Part shown: positions 53,997 through 63,928 of the stretch, piece after piece
Numbering within the stretch: position 1 is the stretch's first letter
Layout: each line of letters begins with the position of its first letter
NCBI GenBank assembly: GCA_014695255.1
Contig: JACJNX010000053.1
Coordinates: forward strand, 100,111-164,110
From: Cyanobacteria bacterium FACHB-63
Lineage (GTDB): Bacteria > Cyanobacteriota > Cyanobacteriia > Leptolyngbyales > Leptolyngbyaceae
Direction: 5' to 3'
Length of the DNA stretch: 64,000 nt
The notes under the pieces: generated by a model
The model's input: only the letters and a program-made list of their open reading frames with translations
What the model was told of the DNA's origin: nothing
Database searches by the model: none
Made by a program: the position numbers and the translations under genes

Positions 53997-55835
53997 GTGC
54001 AGTTGCAGCAACGATCAGCAGTCCAAAAGGTGACGGGTGCTTTTGCTTTAATCGATAGTCTTAGTCGCCACGGTGTCAAGCATATTTTCGGATATCCAGG
54101 CGGGGCAATCCTGCCCATTTACGACGAGCTTTATCGCGCTGAACAAGCTGGAATCCTCAAGCACATTCTCGTGCGCCATGAGCAAGGAGCCGCTCACGCA
54201 GCTGATGGATACGCTCGTGCAACCGGACAAGTGGGGGTTTGCTTTGCAACCTCTGGTCCTGGCGCAACAAATCTTGTCACCGGAATCGCTACGGCTCACA
54301 TGGACTCGATTCCGATGGTGATTGTTACCGGACAAGTTCCACGCCCCGCGATCGGCAGTGATGCGTTTCAAGAAACCGATATTTACGGAATTACTTTACC
54401 GATCGTTAAGCATTCCTACGTCGTGCGCGATCCGCGAGATATGGCGCAAATCGTTGCCGAAGCGTTTTACATTGCCAGCAGCGGTAGACCAGGACCTGTG
54501 CTGATTGATGTGCCGAAAGATGTCGGTGTTGAGCAATTCGATTATGTTCCGGTCGAGCCGGGATCAGTCCGGTTGACGGGTTATCGCCCGACGGTAAAAG
54601 GCAATCCCCGCCAAATTGGGCAGGCATTAAAGCTGATTCGTCAAGCGCAGCGTCCTTTGCTGTACGTCGGGGGTGGCGCGATCGCAGCAGGCGCACACGC
54701 AGAAGTCAAAGAACTGGCAGAGCGCTTCAAGCTACCTGTCACTACAACCCTGATGGGATTAGGTGCTTTTGATGAGCATCATCCGCTCTCGGTTGGAATG
54801 CTGGGAATGCACGGTACGGCTTATGCAAACTTTGCGGTAACGGAGTGCGATTTGCTGATTGCCGTGGGAGCGCGATTCGACGATCGTGTGACTGGCAAGC
54901 TGGATGAATTCGCTTCTCGCGCCAAAGTCATTCACATCGATATCGATCCGGCAGAAGTGGGTAAAGTGCGTATGCCAGATGTACCGATCGTGGGTGACGT
55001 GAAGCAAGTTCTAACGGATTTGTTGGAGCGCAGCAGTGAAGAAGGTGATCCCGCAAATCCAGCGCAGACCGAAGCGTGGTTGGCGCGAGTCGATCGCTGG
55101 CGCGAAGACTACCCACTCGTTGTGCCGCAATATCCAGGCGTGCTGTCTCCGCAAGAAGTGATCTTTGAAATCGGACAGCAAGCCCCGAACGCCTTTTATA
55201 CCACCGATGTAGGACAGCATCAGATGTGGTCGGCTCAATTTCTCAAGAATAGTCCGCGCCGTTGGATTTCTAGCGCAGGGCTAGGAACGATGGGCTTTGG
55301 AATGCCTGCGGCGATGGGTGCGAAAGTAGCAGTTCCAGACGAAGAAGTGATCTGTATTAGCGGTGATTCCAGCATTCAGATGAACATTCAGGAGCTTGGA
55401 ACGTTGGCGCAGTATGGCATCAACGTCAAAACCGTGATTATTAATAACGGTTGGCAAGGCATGGTGCGCCAATGGCAAGAAGCGTTCTATGATGAGCGCT
55501 ACTCGAATTCTAATATGCAGGTGGGAACCCCGGATTTTGTCAAATTGGCGGAAGCGTTTGGTATCAAAGGCATGATTGTCGAGACGCGGGAAGAATTGAA
55601 AGCCGCGATCGCCGAGATGATTGCTCACCCCGGTGCGGTGCTGATGGATGTCCGCGTTAAGAAGGATGAAAACTGCTATCCGATGGTTCCATCGGGTAAG
55701 AGCAATGCTCAAATGATGGGATTGCCCGAGCGCAAGCTTTTAGAACGGGCGGCAGAAACGATCGAATGTGGAAACTGCGGTACGGAGAACGTTCCGACTC
55801 ATAAGTTCTGCCCGAACTGCGGCACGAAGATCTAA
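53997..55835 (+). CDS. ilvB: Acetolactate synthase large subunit with C-terminal zinc ribbon
   Basis: IlvB condenses pyruvate with pyruvate or 2-oxobutyrate, the first step in valine, leucine and isoleucine synthesis, using TPP and FAD. Seen: [14 protein letters not shown], the catalytic Glu in [31 protein letters not shown], and the TPP motif [12 protein letters not shown] ending IINN. After the normal end there is a ribbon [19 protein letters not shown] (CxxC-x10-CxxC). The start is GTG 53997. The regulatory subunit ilvH is not adjacent. A strong terminator follows. Confidence 0.95.
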   Translation: MQLQQRSAVQKVTGAFALIDSLSRHGVKHIFGYPGGAILPIYDELYRAEQAGILKHILVRHEQGAAHAADGYARATGQVGVCFATSGPGATNLVTGIATAHMDSIPMVIVTGQVPRPAIGSDAFQETDIYGITLPIVKHSYVVRDPRDMAQIVAEAFYIASSGRPGPVLIDVPKDVGVEQFDYVPVEPGSVRLTGYRPTVKGNPRQIGQALKLIRQAQRPLLYVGGGAIAAGAHAEVKELAERFKLPVTTTLMGLGAFDEHHPLSVGMLGMHGTAYANFAVTECDLLIAVGARFDDRVTGKLDEFASRAKVIHIDIDPAEVGKVRMPDVPIVGDVKQVLTDLLERSSEEGDPANPAQTEAWLARVDRWREDYPLVVPQYPGVLSPQEVIFEIGQQAPNAFYTTDVGQHQMWSAQFLKNSPRRWISSAGLGTMGFGMPAAMGAKVAVPDEEVICISGDSSIQMNIQELGTLAQYGINVKTVIINNGWQGMVRQWQEAFYDERYSNSNMQVGTPDFVKLAEAFGIKGMIVETREELKAAIAEMIAHPGAVLMDVRVKKDENCYPMVPSGKSNAQMMGLPERKLLERAAETIECGNCGTENVPTHKFCPNCGTKI

Positions 55836-55852
55836 AGACCTAAGCGATTTTG

Positions 55853-55904
55853 GCGGCGGTTTCATTCAGGCTAGTTGAGTCTGTATCTGAAACCGCCGCT
55901 TTTT
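55853..55904 (+). terminator. Intrinsic terminator of ilvB
   Basis: GCGGCGGTTTCA (55853-55864) pairs with TGAAACCGCCGC (55888-55899) and five T residues follow. Confidence 0.9.
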
Positions 55905-55937
55905 AATAGCTTGAGAAGCGATCGATCACTTCCCAAA

Positions 55938-56972
55938 CTACTGAATTGAGCGCTGGGGGCATTGAGACCCTGGAGATTGATCGAGCGACCAGATCGGCAA
56001 CTGTGTAACTTGATCGATCGTTTGTTCAACGTAGGGGCGATTGTTGAGAGCGATCGCCGTTCCGAAGTAGCCTTTATCCCCACTATGCTCATGCGATCCA
56101 CTACTGCATACCGTGAATCGCCCTTGCCGAAAGGCTTGATTGATCGGAGAACCCACTGTCCAATGCCAACGTGACGGGAAAAGCACATAGCTCAGCGTCG
56201 GTACTAAGTCTGATTGACCCTGAAAATGATAAACGTGGTCTACGTAATCAAATCCAGCTTTCCCGTCGAATGCTCCACCGATCGACACCACAGTTAATCG
56301 AGCATTTAACCAGTCAGCGAGATAAGGCGTGGCTCCTAATGCAACTTGAGCGCCACCACTGGTACTGATCAAAATTAAGTTAATTCGTTGCTTTGAAATG
56401 GGGTGAACTGCATTCATGCGATCGACGATCGTATCTGCAATTCCCATACTGTAGACCGGACTATAGCGATAGTCGGATGAAATCGCAAATCGCCAAAGGT
56501 TACGAAGGGGAATCAGAACGCTACCAAGCAATTCGTCGTTATCCCTTGCCAGTTTCCACAACGGTCGAAAGACTCGCTCACTGCCTAAATCCCGGTTTGC
56601 GACTGAGTAAGGAAAGATATCTTTGACAGCAACACAACTTCGATGTTGTTCGACGAGTCGATCGAGGAAGTGTTTTTCACCTGCCGTGATTTCATCGGGC
56701 GAAAAGTTGCCGACTCCGGGGAGGAACACAATGTAGCAATCGATCTTTGCTCCTGAAGCGCTTTGAGGCAAATCGGAGACTGGTTTCGACTCCGGTGCTG
56801 CGACCCAACCTAGACTTTCAGCATTTTGGTTGAGCCACCACACGATCGTACTAACGGGTGCAAACACTCCCCACAGAATCAAAAATCCACCCATTGAGAC
56901 GATAAGCTTGAAGGTCGAGCCTCTTAGCTCTCGACTAATCTCTTGAACGGTGCGGTTGATCCACTGCCACAT
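55938..56972 (-). CDS. Membrane-anchored protein with hydrolase-like domain
   Basis: The 344-residue protein has one membrane helix near residues 22-45 and a large soluble domain. It contains CYIVFLPGVGNFS and ILISTSGGAQVALG, which resemble an alpha/beta-hydrolase strand and nucleophile elbow (Ser-Thr-Ser-Gly-Gly), and a late HEHSGDKGYFG histidine segment. A serine esterase or lipase-like role is possible but unproven. It is divergent from the Yip1-like gene. Confidence 0.65.
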   Translation of the reverse strand: MWQWINRTVQEISRELRGSTFKLIVSMGGFLILWGVFAPVSTIVWWLNQNAESLGWVAAPESKPVSDLPQSASGAKIDCYIVFLPGVGNFSPDEITAGEKHFLDRLVEQHRSCVAVKDIFPYSVANRDLGSERVFRPLWKLARDNDELLGSVLIPLRNLWRFAISSDYRYSPVYSMGIADTIVDRMNAVHPISKQRINLILISTSGGAQVALGATPYLADWLNARLTVVSIGGAFDGKAGFDYVDHVYHFQGQSDLVPTLSYVLFPSRWHWTVGSPINQAFRQGRFTVCSSGSHEHSGDKGYFGTAIALNNRPYVEQTIDQVTQLPIWSLDQSPGSQCPQRSIQ

Positions 56973-57051
56973 TTAAACTCTTTTATGAATGTGCGGTTAT
57001 GGATCACTATCCCAGCCCTTTCTCAGTAAGTTAAGTTTCGCAGGATAGATT

Positions 57052-57609
57052 ATGGATGAACGTGCGGCTCAGACCGGAATTTGGCAGACCATTCGAGCGG
57101 CGCTGACCTTGAATGCTCAACTTTATGAAACCGCTCAAAATACACCCAAAACGCATCGACTCGCTTTTACGATCGTTCTTCTCGCTGCCTTGTCTCGCGC
57201 TCTCGGCAGTGCGGTCATCCTGCTGCTGACGCGAACTACACCCCTCGCTTTTATCTTGGCTCTGCTGCTGAACGTTCTGAGTATTATTGCTAGCTACTAT
57301 GTTTGGACGTTTACAATCTGGAAAGTTGGACAGTGGCTAAAGTCCGATGCACCCAGTTATCGTGCTTTACTTAGCCCGATCGGGTTTGCCTATTCGCCGC
57401 AAATTCTCAACTTCTTGACGCTGATTCCATTGTTGGGAAGCGCGATCGAGCTAATACTTGCAGTCTGGACATTGATGGCTGTGATTGTGGCAGTCCGTCA
57501 AGCGTTAGATGTTAACACTCGTCGGGCTGCCGTGATTTGCTTGCTTTGTTTCCCGATCATTCAGATTGCGATCGGTGTGATTCAAGCGGCACAACGGCTG
57601 ATTGATTAA
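57052..57609 (+). CDS. Yip1-family membrane protein
   Basis: The 185-residue protein has a short cytosolic N-terminus ([14 protein letters not shown]) and five or so membrane helices, with IAYSP-like [18 protein letters not shown] matching the Yip1 domain. Bacterial Yip1 proteins have no clear function. The final four bases overlap the stop of the convergent pheS. Confidence 0.78.
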   Translation: MDERAAQTGIWQTIRAALTLNAQLYETAQNTPKTHRLAFTIVLLAALSRALGSAVILLLTRTTPLAFILALLLNVLSIIASYYVWTFTIWKVGQWLKSDAPSYRALLSPIGFAYSPQILNFLTLIPLLGSAIELILAVWTLMAVIVAVRQALDVNTRRAAVICLLCFPIIQIAIGVIQAAQRLID

Positions 57610-58607
57610 AACTGCTTGAGAAATCTCAAATCGCTGCTGTACAAACGGCGAATATCATCGATTTGATGCAGGACCATTGCCAGCCGCTCCACTCCAAATC
57701 CAGCCGCGAATCCGGTGTAAACTTCTGGATCGTAGCCCACGGCTTTCAGGACATTCGGATCGACCATGCCACAGCCGAGAATTTCGAGCCAGCGCCCTTT
57801 CCATTTCACGTCCACTTCTGCGGAGGGTTCGGTGAACGGGAAGAAACTTGGACGGAACCGGATTTCGACCTCGCCAAACAACTCCTGTAGGAAGACTTTG
57901 ATCGTTCCTTTGAGGTCAGTAAAGGTTAGACCTTCATCGACGGCTAGAATCTCGATTTGGTGGAATACTGCCGAGTGCGTTGCATCAACGGTATCGCGGC
58001 GATAGGTTCGACCGGGAACTGCGACGCGAATGGGCGGATCATTGGCTTCCATGTAGCGAATTTGCACCGGCGACGTATGCGTTCTCAGCAAATTGCCGTC
58101 TGGCAGAAATAGCGTGTCTTGCATATCTCGCGCAGGGTGATCTGGCAAGAAGTTCAGCGCCTCGAAGTTATAGTAATCTGTCTCGATTTCAGGACCTTCT
58201 GCGACGGTGTAGCCGAGTCCTACAAAGATATCGAGGACTTGATCGATCGTGCTGTTCAAGGGATGCATCCGTCCCTGTGATCGTCCCACTCCGGGCATGG
58301 TGACATCGATCGTTTCCGCTTCGAGTTGAGCCGCGATCGCTGCCGTTTGCAGAGCCGCTTTTTTCTGATCGATCTCGATTTGGATGGCTTCTTTTACCTC
58401 GTTGGCGCGTGCCCCGATTCTGGGACGTTCTGCCGGATCGAGTTTGCCCATGCCGCCAAGCACTTGCGGAATTGGACCTTTTTTGCCGAGATACTTGACC
58501 CGCAATTGTTCAAGCTGATCGAGCGATGGGGCTTCGGCGATCGCACCTTTCGCTTCTTGCCGAATGGCATCTAATTGTGATTCAAGTTCGTTCGGTTGAG
58601 CCGCCAT
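57606..58607 (-). CDS. pheS: Phenylalanyl-tRNA synthetase alpha subunit
   Basis: The 333-residue catalytic subunit works as an alpha2-beta2 enzyme. It has the N-terminal coiled coil (residues 1-90), [29 protein letters not shown], the motif 2 region [17 protein letters not shown], and the motif 3 region [15 protein letters not shown]. pheT is not next to it, as is usual in cyanobacteria. Divergent from surE. Confidence 0.96.
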   Translation of the reverse strand: MAAQPNELESQLDAIRQEAKGAIAEAPSLDQLEQLRVKYLGKKGPIPQVLGGMGKLDPAERPRIGARANEVKEAIQIEIDQKKAALQTAAIAAQLEAETIDVTMPGVGRSQGRMHPLNSTIDQVLDIFVGLGYTVAEGPEIETDYYNFEALNFLPDHPARDMQDTLFLPDGNLLRTHTSPVQIRYMEANDPPIRVAVPGRTYRRDTVDATHSAVFHQIEILAVDEGLTFTDLKGTIKVFLQELFGEVEIRFRPSFFPFTEPSAEVDVKWKGRWLEILGCGMVDPNVLKAVGYDPEVYTGFAAGFGVERLAMVLHQIDDIRRLYSSDLRFLKQF

Positions 58608-58675
58608 AATGAGTAGTTTCTAAGTCCTAATTCGCGCCAAAATGTACTCCGGACTTGTTTATTGTAGTGGATAGC

Positions 58676-59464
58676 ATGAGACTCCTGATCAGTAACGATG
58701 ATGGTGTTTACGCGCTCGGCATTCGGACGCTGGCAAATACCCTGGCAGAAGCGGGACATGAAGTGACGGTGGTGTGTCCCGATCGCGAACGATCTGCGAC
58801 TGGGCATGGGTTAACGCTGCATGATCCGATCCGAGTGGTGCAGATGGATCAGGTGTTTGCTCCGGGGGTCAGAGCGTGGGCGTGTTCGGGGACTCCCTCA
58901 GATTGTGTCAAGTTAGCGATCTGGGCATTGCTGGACGAGAAACCGGATTTTGTGCTTTCCGGCATTAATCATGGGTCTAATTTGGGAACGGATGTGCTCT
59001 ATTCGGGGACGGTTTCGGCGGCAATGGAAGGCGTGATCGAAGGAATTCCGAGTATTGCGTTTAGTCTCACAAGCTTCCAATCGCAAGACTTTCAGCCTGC
59101 GGCAGATTTTGCTTGTACGCTGGTGCAGCAGTTAGAAAAAGATCCCTTGCCGGAATTAATGCTGCTGAATGTGAATGTTCCGGCGATCGAGCGGGATCAA
59201 ATCCGAGGCGCGATTCTCACTCGTCAAGGAGTGCGACGATATACCGATGTGTTTGAGAAGCGCGTTGATCCGCGTGGCAAGATTTATTACTGGCTTTCCG
59301 GCGAACTGCTCGAAGATGTCGAAGATCCAGATATTCCCAATGAAGGGGTTCCAACGGATGTGGAGGCAATTCGCGATCGTTATATCACCGTCACGCCCCT
59401 GCATTACAATCTCACTTCGCCACTCGGCTTAAGGCTGCTGCAACAGCGAAAATTGAGTTTTTGA
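58676..59464 (+). CDS. surE: 5'/3'-nucleotidase SurE
   Basis: SurE is a metal-dependent nucleoside monophosphate phosphatase linked to stress survival. The 262-residue protein begins [15 protein letters not shown] with the Asp-Asp metal site, followed by [25 protein letters not shown] and [21 protein letters not shown]. The frame opens at a TTG 58655, but ATG 58676 gives the standard N-terminus. Immediately downstream lies a 21-bp repeat array. Confidence 0.95.
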   Translation: MRLLISNDDGVYALGIRTLANTLAEAGHEVTVVCPDRERSATGHGLTLHDPIRVVQMDQVFAPGVRAWACSGTPSDCVKLAIWALLDEKPDFVLSGINHGSNLGTDVLYSGTVSAAMEGVIEGIPSIAFSLTSFQSQDFQPAADFACTLVQQLEKDPLPELMLLNVNVPAIERDQIRGAILTRQGVRRYTDVFEKRVDPRGKIYYWLSGELLEDVEDPDIPNEGVPTDVEAIRDRYITVTPLHYNLTSPLGLRLLQQRKLSF

Positions 59465-59465
59465 C

Positions 59466-59696
59466 ACAATCATTCCGGTTTTGAAGACGATCGTTCCGGT
59501 TTTGAAGACGATCGTTCCGGTTTTGAAGACGATCGTTCTGGTTTCTAGCACGATCGTTCTCGTTTTTCACACAATCATTCCGGTTTTTCGCACGATCATT
59601 TCGATTTTGAAGACGATCGTTCTAGTTTTCAGCGCGAACGTTTCGGTTTTGAAGACGATTGTTTCTACTTTTAACTCCGATGTTTAGGTTTTTTTC
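59466..59696. repeat. 21-bp tandem minisatellite, about 11 units
   Basis: Units of exactly 21 bp follow from 59466 to 59696 with no gap. The consensus is ACGATCGTTCCGGTTTTGAA plus G. Units two and three are identical, and later units drift. Each good unit contains CGATCG. Because 21 is a multiple of three, all frames stay open: a 68-codon plus-strand frame at 59481-59687 would encode heptads of the KTIVPVL type, but it lacks a ribosome-binding site. It starts two bases after the surE stop. Confidence 0.93.
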
Positions 59697-59929
59697 GCGC
59701 TGTCCACGTTGTCAAAAACTGCCATACAAATTTTCTTCCTTACTTTACTGAGCCTGAATAGACACTACTTACAATCAATAGAGCTAATTCAACCATCCAA
59801 CTCAGTCTATTTCTGAAAAGCTAACTGATCGATTGAAGTATCTGTTTGGGCACATTCCCAACTGAAGACGAATCCCGCAAAGACGCTTCATCGCTCATTA
59901 CACTTTGCTCAATCCTATTAAGGTGCAAT

Positions 59930-60808
59930 ATGCCAGCAAAAATTTATCTACACTGGACTGCAACACATTACGACTGGGTTGTAAGAGATCATTACCATAC
60001 CATTGTGACTGGTAATGGCAGAATTCATCGACTGCATGACTATACGATCGATTTATCTGGACACACTTACAGGCGGAACGATAACTCAATTGGCATTTCT
60101 TGTGCCTGTATGGGTGGAGAAGATCCTTGGAATTTACCACCAACCGATGCTCAAATCGAAGCCATGTGCCAAGAAGTGGCGCGAGTTGCCAGAAGCTGGA
60201 ATTGGACAGAAAAAGACATCAGCGTTCAATCCATCATGACTCACGCTGAAGCCGCTTCTAATCGAGATGGATGGGTTGTACACGAAAATTACGGACCTTT
60301 AATGTGGGGAGGAACGGGAGAGCGCTGGGACTTCTTGCAATTGTCTAGAAGAGGCGCTACGAATGGGGGCGACGTTCTTCGAGGAAAAATTCTTAAATAT
60401 TTTCAAGGGGCTTCCCCTGCCCCTAAACCGCTAAAGTTTGTCAGCGATCAAACGATCGAGGCAAACGGTAAACCCCTAACTGTTTCGATCGATGAAAATG
60501 GCTCATCCTGGGCGAGAGCCGGAGAGTTATTAACGCTCTATGATTTGTCCTTCTTCTGGGACAGCAATAAGCGCCGTATCCTGATTGGTAACTCAGACAT
60601 TGTTCCAAAATATTTACAGGACAAAGTTCAACCTAGCGTTGGATATCCTCTATTCGAGATGAGTCTTCAAGGCGGTAATTCACCGATCATTCTCACGGGA
60701 ATTGTCCGAGACGGAAGGGCACAGTGCCGTGTTCTTGAGTTTGCAGAAGAATTTGGCATTACTGCATCATTCAATCCTCTCAAGCTTGGACGCAGACTTG
60801 GAGGTTGA
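59930..60808 (+). CDS. N-acetylmuramoyl-L-alanine amidase-type protein
   Basis: The 292-residue protein from ATG 59930 (AGGTG just upstream) starts with an amidase/PGRP-like domain: KIYLHWTATHYDW with the first zinc histidine, a GNGRIHRLHDYT stretch, NSIGISCACMGG and SIMTHAEAASNRDGW with a second histidine. It has no signal peptide, like many phage-type endolysins. The C-terminal 110 residues (VSDQTIEANGKPLTVSIDE) form a separate beta-rich domain. It may act in cell-wall turnover or lysis. The stretch 59697-59929 has no other gene. Confidence 0.75.
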   Translation: MPAKIYLHWTATHYDWVVRDHYHTIVTGNGRIHRLHDYTIDLSGHTYRRNDNSIGISCACMGGEDPWNLPPTDAQIEAMCQEVARVARSWNWTEKDISVQSIMTHAEAASNRDGWVVHENYGPLMWGGTGERWDFLQLSRRGATNGGDVLRGKILKYFQGASPAPKPLKFVSDQTIEANGKPLTVSIDENGSSWARAGELLTLYDLSFFWDSNKRRILIGNSDIVPKYLQDKVQPSVGYPLFEMSLQGGNSPIILTGIVRDGRAQCRVLEFAEEFGITASFNPLKLGRRLGG

Positions 60809-60819
60809 TTTAAGTAGAA

Positions 60820-61638
60820 TTACCTCACTCGTCGGCGTTGCGGTGGTTGCACTTGCCGACGAGGATTTGCTCTGGGTCGAGCGGGTTTAACCTGCGGTGG
60901 ATTGCCATTGCGCCAAATTCCTTGCGATCGCCTGCCATTAGCAGCGATATAAGTTCCACGCCCATTCCGCTGATTATTCTGAAACGAGCCCTCATAGCGA
61001 TCGCCATTTGGATATACACAAACTCCAAATCCGTTCAGTGCATTCTGCCGAAACTCCCCCTCGCACCGAGTTCCATTCGCGTAGACAAATGCCCCGCGCC
61101 CTTGCCGAACATTATTTTGAAAAGTTCCCTCGTAGCGATTTCCGCTTGAAAACGTACAGCGCCCAAATCCGTTCAATGCGTTCGATCGAAAGCTTCCTTC
61201 ACAGCGCGTCCCATCTCGATAAACAAAAATTCCTTGCCCTTCTCGCACATTCTGGCGAAATTCCCCTTCATAGCGATTCCCACTGGCAAATTGACAAACA
61301 CCCTGTCCATTTAAAAAGTTGTTCTGAAAATTTCCCTCACACCGAGTTCCATCAGGATAAATAAACACCCCTCGCCCTTCTCGTCTGTGCTGCCGTAGAT
61401 TTCCCTGAAATCGACTCCCACTAGGAAACTGGCACAGATGAAACCCAGTTAGCCAACCTTCGTTTAACCGACCTTCACAGTAATCACTGCTTTTGGGAGC
61501 CGCAACCACAGCTTGAGATAATACTCCCAAGCCGATAAAATTCATGCTTAGGACAAAACCGAAAACACCCGGAATCGATCGCAGCTTAACGATTGAACCC
61601 CTAATATCAAAGTAACTTTGCACCATAACGAAAGGCAT
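60820..61638 (-). CDS. Exported MORN-repeat protein with alternating Cys-bearing units
   Basis: The 272-residue protein has a signal-like hydrophobic region (about residues 18-47, SQAVVAAP) and then seven complete 23-residue MORN repeats plus a partial eighth. RYEG-type and RCEG-type repeats alternate, the three RCEG units each with Cys at positions 2 and 17. The tail is basic and Pro/Arg-rich (RPRANPRRQVQPPQRRR). MORN repeats form elongated beta hairpins that bind lipids or proteins. Paired cysteines in an exported protein suggest disulfides. ATG at 61638 or 61626. Confidence 0.85.
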   Translation of the reverse strand: MPFVMVQSYFDIRGSIVKLRSIPGVFGFVLSMNFIGLGVLSQAVVAAPKSSDYCEGRLNEGWLTGFHLCQFPSGSRFQGNLRQHRREGRGVFIYPDGTRCEGNFQNNFLNGQGVCQFASGNRYEGEFRQNVREGQGIFVYRDGTRCEGSFRSNALNGFGRCTFSSGNRYEGTFQNNVRQGRGAFVYANGTRCEGEFRQNALNGFGVCVYPNGDRYEGSFQNNQRNGRGTYIAANGRRSQGIWRNGNPPQVKPARPRANPRRQVQPPQRRRVR

Positions 61639-61770
61639 AGGATACGACTTTGCGACAAATTCTATGCTTCATTAACGCAAAGAATGTTCAAAATGGAGCA
61701 GTATCAGGAGTGCCATTTTTGACTTCTGCTGTATATTCACTTTGATCCAAGTCGGTTTGATAGTCTTCTC

Positions 61771-63207
61771 ATGTTCCTGATGTTGCCTCCCTCACCTCCT
61801 GCCCAGCTTTCTGCAAGGGTTCTAGTTTCTCCTGCTCCGATCGTTTCTCCTCAGCCGACGAACCAGGAAATACTCCCTCTACAAGAAAGTGTTCCACCCC
61901 AAGAATTCGTCGAAGCTCAAGAAATCCGCGCTCTTCCCGGCAAGCTGGATGATGTTCCCGTTTTTAATAGCAATAGCCCTGAAGTCGTCTTGACCGAAGG
62001 AATTTTGCTCTCGACCTTTCCTCCCAACGGAATGCGTGTTCCTTCAGCGCATCTAAATTACGCCTTCAATGGCAGATTTGATATTTTTGCTCATCACATC
62101 TCTAGAGCCAGTAATCCTAGCCAGACACGATCGCTCTTCCAAGGTGTCGTGATCTACAATCCCAACGATCGTCCCGTTCAAGTAGACATCTCTCAAGCCG
62201 CGACCTACCTGACTCGTCCGGACGCTCTATTTGTCGATCTTCCTTCTCATGTTGAAGATCCTGTTGGAACCGTTTTTGCAGGTCCCGGCAGTCGTGTTGT
62301 CAGCGATATATTGCGCGGACGAAGACAGACGAGCCTTCCAACCGTCATGATCATTCCTCCAAAGCAGGCTCAAATGCTGATGAACTTGCCTATCCCGGCG
62401 GGAACTGTCACCCCAACTTCTAATGGTCGCTCCACATTAATGCGCCTCTTCAGCCAAGCGCCCGTTTATGTCGCTACGCTGGCAATGTTTGCTCCCCTAA
62501 ATCCGAATCGCACCGAACGAGTTCCTACGATTGCAGAATGGCTAAATCTACTTGTTAACGCGGGTGTCGCAGGACCTAGAGATATTCCCCCCACTCCTCC
62601 CAACTCTAAAAGCACAAACATTACATACGGTCGAGTAGCGGGTGTCTCTAAAGGCTCCGAATGGAAAGCACAAATTACCGATAATCGCAAGGATTATCTC
62701 AGTACCCCAAGCCCCGGTCGTGCTTTTTCCTATGGTCTCAGTACCCTAGAGCAAGGCACATTTGCAACTGGACAAATTCAGAGCGCTCCGATGCTTGTTC
62801 GCTATCCCGACACTGCCTACCTCGCCAATGGGAACTACGCGACTCATTACAACTTGACGCTTCCTCTACGGAACACCACTCGTCAAACTCAAACGATTTC
62901 AATTTCGATCGAAACACCAATCAAACAAGACCGCAGCCGCAATGAACTTGTATTTCTCAATCCACCCGACCCCCGCATCTTCTTCCGTGGCACCGTTCGT
63001 CTTCGCTATCTTGACGATCGCTCCATTCCCCAAACCCGCTTTATTCACCTCGTTCAACGTCGAGGTCAAAAAGGCAGCTCTCTCCTAAACTTGACTCTCC
63101 CACCCGGCGCGACCCGGTCCGTCGAAGTTGATTTTCTCTATCCACCCGATGCCACCCCTCCCCAAGTCCTCACCATCCGAACCCTATCTAACTTCATAGG
63201 TCAATAA
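61771..63207 (+). CDS. DUF3370 family protein
   Basis: The 478-residue protein matches DUF3370, a cyanobacterial family, with EIRALPGKLDDVPVFNSNSPEVV, ILLSTFPPNGM, and the beta-rich region ending DFLYPPDATPPQVLTIRT. The N-terminus (MFLMLPPSPPAQ) is a weak signal, so the true start may lie elsewhere, but an in-frame stop closes the upstream frame. Function is unknown; an envelope role is likely from context. The acyltransferase gene follows four bases after its stop. Confidence 0.8.
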   Translation: MFLMLPPSPPAQLSARVLVSPAPIVSPQPTNQEILPLQESVPPQEFVEAQEIRALPGKLDDVPVFNSNSPEVVLTEGILLSTFPPNGMRVPSAHLNYAFNGRFDIFAHHISRASNPSQTRSLFQGVVIYNPNDRPVQVDISQAATYLTRPDALFVDLPSHVEDPVGTVFAGPGSRVVSDILRGRRQTSLPTVMIIPPKQAQMLMNLPIPAGTVTPTSNGRSTLMRLFSQAPVYVATLAMFAPLNPNRTERVPTIAEWLNLLVNAGVAGPRDIPPTPPNSKSTNITYGRVAGVSKGSEWKAQITDNRKDYLSTPSPGRAFSYGLSTLEQGTFATGQIQSAPMLVRYPDTAYLANGNYATHYNLTLPLRNTTRQTQTISISIETPIKQDRSRNELVFLNPPDPRIFFRGTVRLRYLDDRSIPQTRFIHLVQRRGQKGSSLLNLTLPPGATRSVEVDFLYPPDATPPQVLTIRTLSNFIGQ

Positions 63208-63211
63208 CGTT

Positions 63212-63847
63212 GTGTCTAGCTCTGCTACTGTTGAACCCTGGCTTTATTGGTCGCTCTACCCAATTCATCGAGCATTTCTAAGACTTTACTTTGGCTCGAT
63301 CAGAGTCCAGGGACGGGAGCATCTACCCGAACAAGGTCCCTTAATCTTGGCTTCTAAACACTTTAGCCGTTGGGACCCTCTTGTTCTCTCGCTTCTTAGC
63401 CGGGAACCCCTCAGATTTATGACTAACGCAAACCAATTTGAAGGAATTCAAGGCTGGCTGATCGAGCGGCTTGGTGCATTTCCAGTCAATCTTTCTCGTC
63501 CCAGCATTTCTAGTATTCGATGTGCCATAGACCTACTTCATGCTGGACATAAACTCGTCATTTTTCCAGAAGGCGGAATCGTGCGCGATCGTCCCCTACG
63601 AGAATTCAAAACCGGGCTGGCTCGATTAGTGCTGCAAGCGGAAGCGAGTGGAAGGGTACAAGTACCGATCGTACCGCTCTCTCTCTCCTACTCTCCCACT
63701 GCCTCACCCGGCGCAAGAATCATTATCCAAATCAGCGCCCCTCTCTACACATGCGCGTATCGACAAGAGAACGACAAGAAAACTGCCGAAGCTCTTACTC
63801 AAGTCCTCCACGCTAAAATTCTAGAAGGCTTGCCGCACAAGAACTAA
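63212..63847 (+). CDS. 1-acyl-glycerol-3-phosphate acyltransferase (PlsC-like)
   Basis: The 211-residue membrane-associated acyltransferase has the H-x4-D motif in SKHFSRWDPL, an acyl-acceptor segment (MTNANQF), and FPEGGIVRDR as motif III, typical of LPLAT/PlsC enzymes that make phosphatidate. The start is GTG 63212, four bases past the DUF3370 stop, so it is probably co-transcribed. Substrate could be lysophosphatidate or another lysolipid. Confidence 0.83.
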   Translation: MSSSATVEPWLYWSLYPIHRAFLRLYFGSIRVQGREHLPEQGPLILASKHFSRWDPLVLSLLSREPLRFMTNANQFEGIQGWLIERLGAFPVNLSRPSISSIRCAIDLLHAGHKLVIFPEGGIVRDRPLREFKTGLARLVLQAEASGRVQVPIVPLSLSYSPTASPGARIIIQISAPLYTCAYRQENDKKTAEALTQVLHAKILEGLPHKN

Positions 63848-63889
63848 AGCCGTCTTCCGAAGAATCTAGAAACTTTTTCCAAAATTCTA

Positions 63890-63919
63890 TTGACACCCCC
63901 TGTATCTTCCGGCTATATT
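63890..63919 (+). promoter_or_regulatory. Sigma-70-type promoter
   Basis: TTGACA at 63890-63895 and TATATT at 63914-63919 are 18 bp apart. The promoter would drive whatever follows beyond the window edge. Confidence 0.6.
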
Positions 63920-63928
63920 GATTAAGCG

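Noticed and set aside
59481..59687. Gene for a heptad-repeat peptide (KTIVPVL type)
   Set aside because: It is open only because the DNA repeat is 21 bp; the reverse strand is equally open, and there is no ribosome-binding site.
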